Notes: generated by a model from the sequence alone, not told the origin. A stretch of DNA of 64,000 bases from Polymyxa betae (GCA_003693705.1 RBZT01000499.1:186001-250000), one strand, 5' to 3'. Positions 11,097 to 21,799 are shown, counted from the first letter of the stretch. Translations and numbers: made by a program.

Positions 11097-13438
11097 ATGA
11101 TCGCCCTAATTGGCAGTGACAGCAATGACGAAGACGGCCATGTCACTATACAAATGGGTGACATAAACGTGGACAAGGAGGAGGCCTCCACCCCATCACC
11201 CCATCAGCAGGCACCATCAATACAATTCGATAGGGTTCAGGTTCAGTCAACTGCTCTTCGCAGACCTTTATCATCATCGTCTTCGACATCATCTCCGGCC
11301 ACTGTACGTGACGAGGAGTCGTCTTCGTCGTCGCAGTCGTCTATGGATCACGGATTCGAAGAAGACCAGGTTGGGAGAGTGGCTTCCTGGGTCTATTACT
11401 GCCATTTGATTCTGGGAGCAGGTTGAGCGTCTTGTCCATCAACCTGACGGCCAAGACGATGACCAGCCGTTAGTTCAAAAATCGGCATCGCCGCCAGTTC
11501 CCATCCTGCATGATCTCAGCAGCATCCTATTGCTTATATTACTCTGTCAAAACCATTTTCCTTCTCTTGATTTTCTGTGCTCATAATTCTCTAGATACAA
11601 TTCAGGGTGTGCCATTAGGATTAACATTCGGTAATATTGTTTTTGCCTATGTTTCGGTGTGGAATTGACACATAATATGCAGGAAGTGTTCCCTTTATGC
11701 TGCAATCTTCATCCTCATACACCGAAATTGGCATATTCAGCTTTGCTTCTTATCCCTACAGTTTGAAACTATTATGGTCCCCAATAGTGGATTCTGTTTA
11801 TTCGCGCAAAGTACTATCCATTTTATATCGTTTTTTCATTGCTGACTGCTGATTAGATGGGAATGAGAAAGTCGTGGATCATTCCCATCCAATTTCTGGT
11901 CGGATTCATCCTCGTAGGCTTTTGTGACACGTGAGAAATTGCCATGAGAGCTATTCACCCCAATCATTTTGCTGCATCAGGATTGAAAATTATGTGACAG
12001 GAGCCACAGCTAGCTCCCATGAACAGAATATTCGGGTTTTGACGCTTTTGTTCTTTATTGTCGTGCTGCTGGTTGCAACTCAAGATATTGCAGTTGATGG
12101 TATCTTGCGTTTGAAACCGGTTAGGGTAGAAAATTTTTAGAGAGCCTTTTTAGGGTGGGCGCTGACAATGCTGAGCAAATCAAACCGGGGTCTGGCATCG
12201 ACCTGCCAATCAATTGGACAAAACATCGGTTTCTTTATGAGTTACACGATATTCCTGGCTTTGAGTTCGGCTTCTTTCTGCAACAAGTGGCTCCGTTCCC
12301 AACCTTGTGAGGCCTTATAGTGCGAGTAAATAGCGACTATTGATTGTTTTTAGCCTCGGTGGGCATCACTTCTCTATCTTCATATGTTCGCTTCTGGGGC
12401 TGGGTCATGATAATATCGACACTCTTGATCTGGGCGCTGAAAACTGAAAAAAGAGCGAAAACTAAGAAGACCCTCAAGTCTGTGTATGAGGCGATTTGGA
12501 AAATCATTCAACTACCAGCGATGCGATCGCTTTTGATCGTTCTGTTGACAAGCAAGCTTGCTTTTAGGTACAGCTAAAATATTTTACATAGCTACCATTA
12601 ATTACTGATCGCAGTGGTGCTGATAATGTCACTATACTTAAACTGGTTGAAAAGGTTAGTTTTTATCTTTTGCCTTCCTTCACCAATATGCTTTAACTGA
12701 TACCAGGGGTTTCCTCGCGAGACGATGGCTTTAATGGTGTTCATTTCATTCCCTTTTGATGTGATTCTACCGGTAATCATAAGCCGATGGGTGCGAAAGG
12801 AAGGCAATGCTCCTCTGCATGCTTATTTAATAGCATATCCAGTTCGCATTCTCATGACTCTTCTTGGCGCTGCTCTAGTTTATATATTTCCTGTTTGTAA
12901 CTCCTTCATTGGTTCGGCATTATTTTAAAGATATGTATGCTAGGCTAAAGCAGAAGACCACACGTTTACGCTTTATGCAATGGCATTCATCGTTCAGGTT
13001 CGTTGCTGTCGAAATATGTTGCAACAGTTAAATTAATTACAGGTGTTGTACTCATTTACGTCCAATACTATGTTCGTTGCGTTGTGCACCTTTTTTGCAG
13101 AGATTGCCGATGTGAAAATTGGGTGGGGTCTTAGAAAGGAAATTTGCCATCCATGCTGAAAGTTTTTCAGTGGGACCTACATGACTCTCCTCAATACTGT
13201 TACAAACCTTGGTGGAACCTGGCCAAAATTCTTTGTGCTTTTCTTAGTAGACTGGTTCACCGTCAAGTCCTGCATACCTGATTCTACATGTACTGTTGTC
13301 CGAGACGGATACTATACGATTTGTCTTCTTTGTGCAATGTTCGGGATAAGTTGGTGGGTTGTTATGAGATCCAAGATCAACGCAATTCAGAATATGGATA
13401 AGAACGAATGGAGAATACAGACCGAGAAACACGAGTAA
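11097..13438 (+). CDS. SLC33A1: Acetyl-coenzyme A transporter, SLC33A1/AT-1 family
   Basis: Multi-pass membrane carrier that moves acetyl-CoA into the ER/Golgi lumen for O- and N-acetylation of glycoconjugates and proteins. The start at 11097 opens a ~110-residue acidic, Ser-rich cytosolic leader. Exons then give the family segments in order: a first TM after SSILLLILLYSVKTIF, GVPLGLTFGSVPFML, the strongly conserved SYPYSLKLLWSPIVDSVY, a short ATQDIAVDG segment (family DIAVDGW), a TM block around 12.73-12.90 kb (VFISFPFDVILPVIISRWV) and the terminal TLLNTVTNLGGTWPKFF. The stop is at 13438. At least eight short introns interrupt it. An acetyl donor transporter fits a genome that also encodes surface glycan enzymes nearby, but that link is only positional. 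Confidence 0.85.
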
Positions 13439-13745
13439 GAAATCACTGTCCAAATAAATCATGTCAATTCTAGAGCCACTTGATATCTGAACTGTTAATT
13501 TATGATTGTTCCCGATCCCGAGCTAAAGGTGTCCCATGAAATCTTCTTCGACTACTAGCAAAATCAACAGTTTATTAAAAGCATCAAGCTTCGATATTAT
13601 TCTGATCAGATTTAGGCCCCTATTAATTTGTGTCAGTTTCAACTGAAATCATAGGTAAGCAAAACTAATTCGAAACCTGAATGCGAGGTATCGGACCCGA
13701 TTGCCTTTGAACTAATCCTGGCATCGGAGGGATCCTGAGAACTTC
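13439..13745. other. 3' intergenic region between convergent genes
   Basis: 307 bp between the stops of SLC33A1 (+) and the sortilin gene (-). It is AT-rich and holds no ORF or repeat that I can support. The sortilin end could lie slightly inside this stretch if its last intron differs from my reading. Confidence 0.4.
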
Positions 13746-16700
13746 TTAGTATAGAATGAAAAAGCAATGATTCGTGTAAACTAACGGATGGCTATACTGA
13801 AGCTCATCTGCATCGTCTAAGCCTTGGTCGAACTCGTCATAAGTCATGTGATGTGCTGGCACTGTTCCAGCTCCAAATTCCTCAAACTCCTAGCTGATCT
13901 TTAGAGATCAAATACAGTTCATTAAGTGAGACCGACCTCGTCACGAATCGTTTTTTTGGAGAGCGACGAATATCCCAAGGCTCCCAGCTTGTATCTGAAT
14001 TTATCCAGACACCAACCAGAACTGCAACTTCAAAACATTATTACAGATGAACGACATATCGGCAATTGAAGCTTACAGATTGCTTTTGGATAGATGTACA
14101 ACCGCAGCCAGAGCAATTGCAACAATGAATAAACTAATGAGAAACGCATGCCCAGTTTTTTTCGGAAACGTTGAGCATGGAATCATTTCCAAATCCCATT
14201 TCTCTCCACCAAAGCATGTATTACCAGGAATACGTCTAAATGAGGTCATTATCGAAGCATCACAGGGTCAACAACCAATACCTATATCCCTTCGTGACTC
14301 GATGGACACCATTTTGGTTGCATTGGTCTTCTATTTTTTGTACGAGATCATCGACAGGTTCACATACATCAGCATTTCGAGCGAATCCAACATCGCATTC
14401 GAAATCGCGATCTGTACATGGACAATCGCCAAGAAATTGACCTACTTGATATGTTTGGGGATTATAGCATTGTACTTCTCTCTTTCGTCTCGTATAGCTA
14501 ACTTTATGGCCCATGATACAGCTAGATTTCCCTCGATCATCTACCGGTGTCCATTCTTCAAAATCAGCTTCTTCACAGACACGCTCATGGAGTCCAGATA
14601 AATCTAAGTGTACGACTATGCCATTTCCGGATGCATCCATGCCATGCAAAAGAAAGGTTTGTGATCCTCCGCTCGGGTCGACAACGATCTTAGAAATTTG
14701 GATTGCGGTTTTTGAAATCTTGACGCGATACCATGATAGCGCTTGATTCCAAGAATAGAGTATATGATCAGTTGGAGCTGTATCTGGAGCCATAACTATT
14801 AAAGCTCCATGATTACCAAACTGGAAAATGTGTGAGCCTTTGGCAACTTGCTGCCATGACAGACCAGCATCACGAGACAAATATGATGCAGTTCCGATAT
14901 CACCCAATGCATCGCCGATGGTTCCAGTAGCCATAAGCAAGCCATAGGCAGATCTTCCACTGTACATAGCACCATATTTGTCGCTGACTCCATGCAGATG
15001 CAAATAGCAATCTTCACTCTGCGAACATGATATCTCATTCCCAAGAGCATCTAGTTTTGGTGGCGATAGATACGACCATATCGCACCCTTATCAAACGAT
15101 ATCGCTGTCCGAACAGAGGCAGTAGATCGGTCGAGTTTTCGACCCATTCCTTGCCAGTGATTAACGATGGCACCAGTCGAATCTTCATGATGAAGATAAT
15201 TTGCAATATAAACGCCTTCCAGTCCAGCAACTCGCTGAAAATCGGCGACTCCTTCCGGAGAGCGACGATTGTTAGGAAGACTTAGTGAGAATTGCATTCC
15301 ACTGGAATCCGACATGTAAACAGAACCCGATGGATCGTTGACGTCCTCATGGTTGATGTGAATAAACACGGATTGCTCAGAAGCATCAACGATCGTGAAC
15401 GACCGCTGTCCGAGAGTGGGAAGGTTCGCTCGAGTAAATTTAGGAAGCTGGTTGAATTCTGGAGCACTGGCATAGAGGTTGATGAGGTGCTGGGCATTTT
15501 TGTCCAAGGCCGCCACTGAAGCATAAATTAAGCGTGAATTCGGCTGAATGAAACTGTTGGCGTTGGCCAGAACCAGTGTAGCTGGCGTAGAAAAATAGTC
15601 TTTCGATGCGAAAAGGTCGATTCCAGAATCGGAAGAAAATGATTGGTCACCGGTCTAAGTAAACACTCAAATTTTGTCGTAACATCAAATATGGAAGGAT
15701 AAATTACCTTAGCCCGATGGATACAAGCAAGTATCGTGTCTTTAGCAGAAATGTCTTGCAGATTTACACGCTGCCAATCAGCGCTGCTGACATAATCTGC
15801 GATTTTGGACCATGATGCACCAAGATCATGACTATAAATAAGCTAAAACCCCAACAGCAGTCAGAACATTACATGACCAGCGGTCGTCGTCTATAACCTG
15901 CTGATAGCACGGCCCTGGTTTCTTCTTCTCTGTCGACGCACATGCCGGCGTCAGTACCAGAGCCAGAAGCCACGACTTCTCATACGGATGGAAATGGAAT
16001 GACGACACCGCCATCTCATCATAGGAGACGAACGTCTCACCACCATTATTGGAAATGAAGCCAGACGGCCCTTTCCCCATCAGCACTACCTGCAAGTAAC
16101 ATAATCCTCAGTCGCCATTTGCCAACAGGGTATCAGAACCATCACTCTACAGCCAAAATCCTATCACAAGAATCGTGTCCCTACCTGTCCATTATCGATT
16201 GGGTTGATCTCGACTCGATCGATTGCAATCGAGCCCGATTTCCTCAGCGATCTCAGGTTGGTTGAGAGGTCAACCCACTTCAGACCGTTATCAGTGCTGC
16301 GATAGACCCGACCCCGGGTCGTCCTCATGAAGACGATACCATCGTTGCCCCATTCGATCTGAGCGATCTCCGATGTGGTTTCCAGCGATGTGACACCAAG
16401 ATTGACTCCTTCTGGGATGTCCAACACCTCCGCCATTGTGCTGTCAGCGCTCCAGGTTTTCGGCTTCTTTCCTTTAGCTATTTGTCAAGGTCAGCAGAGT
16501 TGCACTTGCAGAAAGTTATCCTCCTGTACCTGGTTGAGCATCTTTCTTGGAATCATCCGGAACTTGATCCGGCTGAGGTTGCTTCTTGGAGATGTCTTGA
16601 ACTTGCTTGTTTGAATCTTGCTGAGGTTGCTGAGGTTGGTTTTTTTTGCCATCTTGATTGGCTTTGTCTTCCTCATTGGAATCGAGGCTTCCTTCAGTAA

Positions 16701-16945
16701 CTTCTTTTTCCACCTACCATGTTTCAACGCAGAATTCAAAAGACAACAGAATAACAGAATACCTGATCGACGACGTTATCAACTTCGATGTCGAGCGCCT
16801 TTGCTAACGCTTCCTGGGCTGTTTTCTTCGCAATCCGCTCTCGGACAAGTTTCTCAAGAGCCTTTCGATCAAGATTCGCTTTATTCACTTTCAATCCGCT
16901 TATAAGACCGATTAACAAAAACAGCAGTACGACGATCGCCTTCAT
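13746..16945 (-). CDS. Sortilin/VPS10-type sorting receptor
   Basis: Type I receptor that cycles between Golgi and endosomes carrying soluble hydrolases. The ATG at 16945 opens a clear signal peptide (MKAIVVLLFLLIGLISG). A basic helix and a Gln/Asn/Lys-rich low-complexity stretch (about 16510-16715) precede one VPS10 beta-propeller containing Asp-boxes such as YRSTDNGLKWVDL, ISNNGGETF and LSRDAGLSW. The 10CC module follows, with CIMGHKVSYTRRKREVQC and the Cys-rich LGDCPCTDRDFECDVGF. A TM helix lies near 14100-14170 (AFLISLFIVAIALAAVVHL), then a short tail with YDEFDQGLDDADEL, an acidic sorting-type motif. There is one VPS10 unit, whereas Saccharomyces Vps10 has two. The stop at 13746 is provisional because a small last intron is possible. 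The 5' end of this gene was copied to 18.77-19.16 kb. Confidence 0.85.
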
Positions 16946-17152
16946 CGCGACACGAAACCCAATTGGATTGTACGTTGCAGCAACAATCAACAGTGTGCAG
17001 TTGAGCAGCTTGCAGTTCTGCTCAGAATCGTCACACACTAACGATTTACGAAAAGTTGGCGCATGTCTAACGAGGAGTTGTCTTTCTACCGGTACTGTAG
17101 AAAGTATCACGGTTGCTGTATAGGGAGAGCAGTCTGATAGAATGAATGTAGG

Positions 17153-18115
17153 TTAAAGTTCTGGGACCTCATTTGGATGTATTTCCGGGTATAATGGAGC
17201 CACAACGAACAGGCTTCTCGTGCCAAGATCAGGAACAACAGGAACAGAGGGCATCAATTTAGCGCCTTTCGCCATCTCACAGATCTTCATGCAATCATAT
17301 CCAAGGCAGTCGCCATCGTGTTCCGGCTTCGACGAAAGCAGATTTCCCGCCAAACCGGCGACATTACTCCAGCAGCAATCCAACGGGGTTGTGAACCCTT
17401 TTAGGATGCTTTTCAGCGCCGGGCTCTCTTGCTGATTTCCATCCCGATCGCGAAATACTCCCAGCGCGTGCAGAGTGAAATCTGTGACATCCAGCCGAAG
17501 CTGACGTTTGTTCATATGAGCAAACTGTACGCCGCAAACTAGTCTTGAAACGGATGCAACCTGCGAATAAATTCGAAGAATATCTTCAGCACAAAAGAAA
17601 CTGTTTCTGATCGCGATGACATGAGTGGCATCATAGGAACGATCCCAAAGCGGCTGCAAATGCGACTTTTCTCCCTCGAGGAAATACACAAACGGGATTC
17701 GCTTGGATTTCAGCAATGATTGGAACATCTCGACCCATGGCGGGGCCAAATCCAGCATCTTGTTAATTGATAACGAGACATGAAGTTCTGCTTTGCCCAA
17801 ACGATCAATTAAAATCATGATTTGGTCGAAAGCATTCCCCATTTGTTCCATTGTTTCGATTTGGACGATAACGAATAGTCTGGAGCCCTCTTTCGGTGAT
17901 GACACTGGGTGTTCAGTTAGACGCATGTGGGAACATACATCACCGAATCTGAAATCCATCCTTGGTTCGTAGATAAAAAAAAATAGCAGAATTCCTAATA
18001 GAACAGCCACAAGAGTGATAAGAATGATTGTCATAACTAGCCCCAACATGCCACAGTGGATACGCCCAATGCTACATATCCTTTTCTTGTTTTTGGCAGC
18101 GTCGTAATGGACCAT
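17153..18115 (-). CDS. GT69/CAP59-type mannosyltransferase-like membrane protein, copy a
   Basis: Single-exon type II membrane protein of about 320 residues. The first ATG is at 18115. A basic cytosolic segment precedes one TM helix (MTIILITLVAVLLGILLFFF) and a lumenal domain. The segment RNSFFCAEDILRIYSQ followed by ACGVQF-like VCGVQFAHM, then CCWSNVAGLAG and ECLGYDCM-like GDCLGYDCMKICEMAKG, matches the C-terminal half of the CAP59/CMT1 alpha-1,3-mannosyltransferase family (GT69), whose members decorate fungal surface glycans. The family's usual Asp before FFCAEDI (NDVFFCAEDI) is Asn-Ser here, so donor binding may differ. It is tandem with sortilin, 208 bp upstream of its start codon on the same strand. 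A near-identical paralogue lies at 19182-20150. Confidence 0.72.
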   Translation of the reverse strand: MVHYDAAKNKKRICSIGRIHCGMLGLVMTIILITLVAVLLGILLFFFIYEPRMDFRFGDVCSHMRLTEHPVSSPKEGSRLFVIVQIETMEQMGNAFDQIMILIDRLGKAELHVSLSINKMLDLAPPWVEMFQSLLKSKRIPFVYFLEGEKSHLQPLWDRSYDATHVIAIRNSFFCAEDILRIYSQVASVSRLVCGVQFAHMNKRQLRLDVTDFTLHALGVFRDRDGNQQESPALKSILKGFTTPLDCCWSNVAGLAGNLLSSKPEHDGDCLGYDCMKICEMAKGAKLMPSVPVVPDLGTRSLFVVAPLYPEIHPNEVPEL

Positions 18116-18442
18116 TAACAAGCAGGTGATTAAAGAAAGAGATTCACAAAGCTAACGAAGCAGCATGTAGGTATAAACACAGAAGAACGACCTTAGGGTA
18201 CAATCGAATTTTTGATATCGATCTACGCAAAGCGTGGACAGATAGAGCGGCTTCAAATACTGTATTTCTAATGATTGATATGTGATCATTGGGGTCTAAG
18301 GTTGTATGGAACCGATTTGAGCTTTATCAGGCATTGATATCCATAACGTAAAGGTTTCCATGGTATTGAGCACTGCTGAGAAGCTAAGGTGTATGATACT
18401 AATATTGTCAATAAATAGGAACTTAATCATGCCATTGAAGCT
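18116..18442. other. Upstream region of GT69 copy a
   Basis: 327 bp with no gene. Homologous in order to 20151-20462 as part of the tandem duplication, but much more diverged than the GT69 lumenal coding sequence. Presumably includes the GT69a promoter. Confidence 0.6.
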
Positions 18443-18745
18443 TCATAAAGGCAGAGTAAACGCCAACGCAACCTGAGACGATGCATTTGTAGCTGTGGTC
18501 AATTCAATGAAGTTGCCGTAATGGCTGGATCGATACCCGTAAACGACGTGGAGTCTGCGATCATCATCGCTGTCGATCCATACTGATAGACTCAAAAGGA
18601 CGGGAAGGGGACGTCCACCACATCGAGCTAGTTGATAACAAAAGTGTATCACATAATGGACCGAAAATATAGATTCAGGAAGGCATTGGTTGAGGTCAGC
18701 CAGGAATCCGGATGGAATAACCTGATGTTGCAATCAGAGTGATCA
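18443..18745 (-). pseudogene. 3' fragment of the twin-zinc-cluster/PAS regulator, decayed
   Basis: Reads as a degraded copy of the last exon of regulator A (20463-20790). LARCGGRPLPVLLSLSVWID and the C-terminal SSQVALAFTLPL ending are conserved, but the DGR motif has become GGR and the FHPDSW motif at the exon start is lost through small changes. It stops abruptly at about 18745, where sequence from the sortilin 5' end begins. There is no N-terminal part, so it cannot encode a regulator. Confidence 0.8.
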
Positions 18746-18764
18746 AGAAAAAAAAATGTGAGTA

Positions 18765-19160
18765 TTGACCTACATGTTCAGCACAGAGTTCAACGTGACA
18801 ACATATTAAAAGAATACCTGATCGACGCCGTTATTTTTTTGCCTTCGATGTCGGACGTTTTGCGAAAGCTTCTAGCGCTGGTTTCTACACAATCCGCTCT
18901 CCGACAAAGTTTCAAGAGTTTCGCTTTCTTCACGTTCAATCGCTTTTAGGACAGTCTGACAAAAAGAAAAACGATCGCCTTCACCGTGACACGAAACCCA
19001 ACTGGATTGTACGTTGCAGCAGCAACCAGCAGTTGTGTTCAGCTGAGCAGCTGCAGTTCGGCTCAGAATGGTCACGACTAACGATTTACGCCTGCGAATG
19101 TTTACAAAGAGTTATCGTTCTACCGGTAGTGAGTACCACGGTAGTTGAACAGGGAGAGCA
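18765..19160 (-). pseudogene. Decayed copy of the sortilin 5' end and promoter
   Basis: Aligns with 16735-17130. The block ACGAAACCCAACTGGATTGT and the surrounding upstream sequence match the region before the sortilin start, and CTGATCGACGCCGTTA matches the first coding exon. Several small deletions remove the reading frame, and the signal-peptide codons are largely deleted (about 18940-18975 compared with 16890-16945). No function is expected unless residual promoter activity serves GT69b or antisense transcription. Confidence 0.8.
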
Positions 19161-19181
19161 GTCTGATTCAATGTTTGTAGG

Positions 19182-20150
19182 TTAAAGTTCTGGAACTTCC
19201 TTAGGATGTATTTCTGGGTATAATGGAGCCACAGCGAACAGGCTTCTCGTGCCAAGGTCAGGAACAACAGGTACAGAGGGCATCAATTTAGCACCTTTCG
19301 CCATCTCGCAGATCATCATGCAATCATATCCAAGGCAGTCACCATCGTGTTCCGGTTTTGATGAAAGCAGATTTCCCGCCAAACCGGCGACATTACTCCA
19401 GCAGCAATCCAACGGGGTTGTGAACCCTTTTAGGATGCTTTTCAGCGCCGGGCTCTCTTGCTGATTTCCATCCTGATCGCGAGATACTCCCAGCGCGTGC
19501 AGAGTGAAATCTGTGACATCCAGCCGAAGCTGACGTTTGTTCATATGAGCAAACTGTACGCCGCAAACTAGTCTTGAAACGGATGAAATCTGCGAATAAA
19601 TTCGAAGAATATCTTCAGCACAAAAGAAACTGTTTCTGATCGCGATGACATGAGTGGCATCATAGGAACGATCCCAAAGCGGCTGCAAATGCGACTTTTC
19701 TCCCTCGAGGAAATACACAAACGGAATTCGCTTGGATTTCAACAATGATTGAAAAATCTCGACCCATGGCGGGGCCAAATCCAGCATCTTGTTAATTGAT
19801 AACGAGACATGAAGTTCTGCTTTGCCCAAACGATCAATTAAAATCATGATTTGGTCGAAAGCATTCCCCATTTGTTCCATTGTTTCGATATGGACAATGA
19901 TCAATAGCCTGGAGCCCTCTTTCGGTGATGACACTGGGTGTTCAATTAGACGCATGTGGGAACAGACATCACCGAATCTGAAATCCACCCTTGGTTTGTG
20001 GATAAGATGTAGTAGCTCAATTCCAAACAGAAAAGCCACAGAAGAGATAAGAATGGTCGTGATACATAGCCCCAACATGCCAAAGTGGATACGCCTCATG
20101 CCACATCGCCATCTCCTTTTTTTGTCTTTAAAAGCGTCGTATTGACCCAT
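19182..20150 (-). CDS. GT69/CAP59-type mannosyltransferase-like membrane protein, copy b
   Basis: Paralogue of 17153-18115 with the same single-exon layout. The ATG is at 20150. The N-terminus and TM (GMLGLCITTILISSVAFLFG) differ clearly from copy a, whereas the lumenal domain from about residue 60 onward is almost identical in protein and in DNA, including third codon positions. It has the same RNSFFCAEDILRIYSQ and CCWSNVAG segments. The predicted role is transfer of mannose or a related sugar in the Golgi lumen. Retention of two intact copies suggests dosage or N-terminal (localisation) divergence; this is inference. Confidence 0.72.
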   Translation of the reverse strand: MGQYDAFKDKKRRWRCGMRRIHFGMLGLCITTILISSVAFLFGIELLHLIHKPRVDFRFGDVCSHMRLIEHPVSSPKEGSRLLIIVHIETMEQMGNAFDQIMILIDRLGKAELHVSLSINKMLDLAPPWVEIFQSLLKSKRIPFVYFLEGEKSHLQPLWDRSYDATHVIAIRNSFFCAEDILRIYSQISSVSRLVCGVQFAHMNKRQLRLDVTDFTLHALGVSRDQDGNQQESPALKSILKGFTTPLDCCWSNVAGLAGNLLSSKPEHDGDCLGYDCMMICEMAKGAKLMPSVPVVPDLGTRSLFAVAPLYPEIHPKEVPEL

Positions 20151-20462
20151 CAACAAGCAGGTGATCGAATGAAAGGAAGCTCACAATGCTAATGAAGCAG
20201 CATGTAGGTATACGACAGAAGAAAACTTGAGCACTACAGAACACTTTGATAGCTACTGTAAGTACTTACGCAAAGCGCGCACAGATAGAGCGGCTTTCAA
20301 ACTCGACTGAAGTGTGATCGTGACATGGGGTAAATGTTATGTGGAATCTAACTAAGATTTATCAGACATTGTTATCCATGAACCACAGTTATCCATTGGA
20401 ATGAGCTTTGTTTAAAAGGTAAGAAGTATGATAGTAAGACAATGAATAAAATATTAGTGAGG
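20151..20462. other. Region between GT69 copy b and regulator A
   Basis: 312 bp, homologous to 18116-18442. It is upstream of GT69b and immediately 3' of regulator A. No separate gene is visible. Confidence 0.6.
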
Positions 20463-21799
20463 TCATAGAGGCAGAGTGAATGCCAACGGAACCTGAGACG
20501 ACGCGTTTGCAGGCTGTGGTAAATCCAATGAGGTTGCCATATCGGTTGGTTCGACAACTGTAAACGAATACTTCGCATGGAAACTGCGATCATGAACTCT
20601 GTCAATCCATATTGAAAGACTCAAAAGGACAGGGAGAGGACGTCCATCACATCGAGCTAGTTGACAATAAAATCTCTGACAAAGCGGACCGAAAAGATAG
20701 AAATTCAGGAAGGCTTTGGATACGGTCAGCCAGGAATCCGGATGGAATAACCTGATGTTGCAATCAGAGAAATAAGTGCAAAATGTAAGCAGTTACTTGT
20801 ATACAAAAGGTAGCAAGTTTGGATTCCTATCAGGAGGATGGATTCCTTTCGATACCGCATCCTTCAGTATATCTGCCGAATAACCAAGAGCACTAAAAGC
20901 AGCAAGATTCATGGTTAACGATGTCCTTCCATTGTTCCGGGAATATACGATTTCTGGACTAGTATGAGAATCAGCTGGTGCCAAAACCTATTACAATGTT
21001 ATATTTTACATTAAACGCCACAACGATTACCTACCTTATCAGGCTCATCAGAGTGAATCATATTGATTCCAGATGCAGAGCGGTGACGGAAACCGTCTGA
21101 TATGATTTGGAAGTAGTCAAATCGACTTCGAAGCTTCTGTATCTCCTCAAAAGGCAATGCCCATTGCATGTCTTCACATATGCTATCACTAGAGCTGCGT
21201 TAGTATAACAGACAGAGCAGAATCTCAAAACGTAACAAACAGTTTTCCGGGCGAGAAAGACAATTCGAGCGCTACCAGCTTGTTGAGAGTATCCGGCCAG
21301 GTAGTCCAAAACTCTCGAACCGATGTAGGGAAAGGTAAAGTGGCAGCCAAAGGCACCTGAAACGTTACTCAGCTGAGGAAATGAAGAGTTATTTGGTCAA
21401 GCCTGGCAATTGGCACAATTGCTCAGCTGACCGTCAAGGTTCCAGTTTACTCACCATCTCACGAGCCCATACTCGAGGGACGTGCTTAGAAATCGGTATG
21501 GTTGATGTCAAACAGGAATGACTTAGACCCAAACGAACACAGCGAGGACATGGCCGTAGTGTGCTGCAGGCTACTTTAGAGTGAGAGCATGCACTGCATG
21601 CTGCCGTCCGCAGCCGTCTTGGACGGTGAAAACCGTTACTGATCTGGCGATCATGGCAAGATTCGTCGATCTCCAGTTTCACGCAGCGGCTGCATGGTCG
21701 GCGTCCATCGCATTTCTGTTTCCGTTCAGCACAGGCAGAACAAGCAACTCGGACTCTGGCTTGCTCGTTCCGACTAGCCTGGACTAGATTTCCAACCAT
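20463..21799 (-). CDS. Twin Zn2Cys6 / PAS transcription regulator, array member A
   Basis: Predicted nuclear DNA-binding regulator. From the ATG at 21799, cluster 1 (CSACAERKQKCDGRRPCSRC...C) and cluster 2 (CSACSHSKVACSTLRPCPRC...C) have the same spacing, C-x2-C-x6-C-x5-C-x2-C-x8-C, separated by a basic linker. The middle block RVWAREM continues after an extra 98-nt intron into VPLAATLPFPTSVREFW. The PAS-like part holds NLAAFSALGYSADILKDAV, then LFHPDSW and QLARCDGRPLPVLLSLS. The stop is at 20463-20465. It is the first array member downstream of the GT69 pair, and its 3' exon is the source of the relic at 18.4 kb. Ligand and targets are unknown. Confidence 0.85.
21357..21454 (-). other. Member-specific 98-nt intron in regulator A
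   Basis: GTGAGT...TTTCAG interrupts A between WAREM and VPLA. B, D, F, H and I read straight through this point. It is about twice as long as typical introns here and contains two near copies of CTCAGCTGA close to its ends. Confidence 0.75.

Larger units (their letters stand above)
16720..18745. repeat. Tandem duplication unit 1 (~2.03 kb)
   Basis: Homologous to 18765-20790 with a constant offset of about 2.03 kb. Shared landmarks, in order: the sortilin signal-peptide exon and upstream region, the GT69 gene, its upstream region (for example GAAGCAGCATGTAGGTAT at about 18160 and 20190) and the 3' part of a zinc-cluster regulator, including CCTGATGTTGCAATCAGAG at about 18721 and 20753. In unit 1 the sortilin part is intact and the regulator part is a relic. 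Confidence 0.85.
18765..20790. repeat. Tandem duplication unit 2 (~2.03 kb)
   Basis: Second copy of the unit at 16720-18745. In this unit the sortilin 5' part (about 18765-19160) is the decayed one, and the regulator 3' part belongs to the intact gene A. The pattern is what a single unequal exchange between sequences near 16720 and 20790 would leave. Confidence 0.85.

Noticed and set aside
17220-17435. Plus-strand ORF conserved in both GT69 copies (again at 19249-19464)
   Set aside because: Exact antisense shadow of the near-identical GT69 coding sequence; conservation follows from the sense strand.
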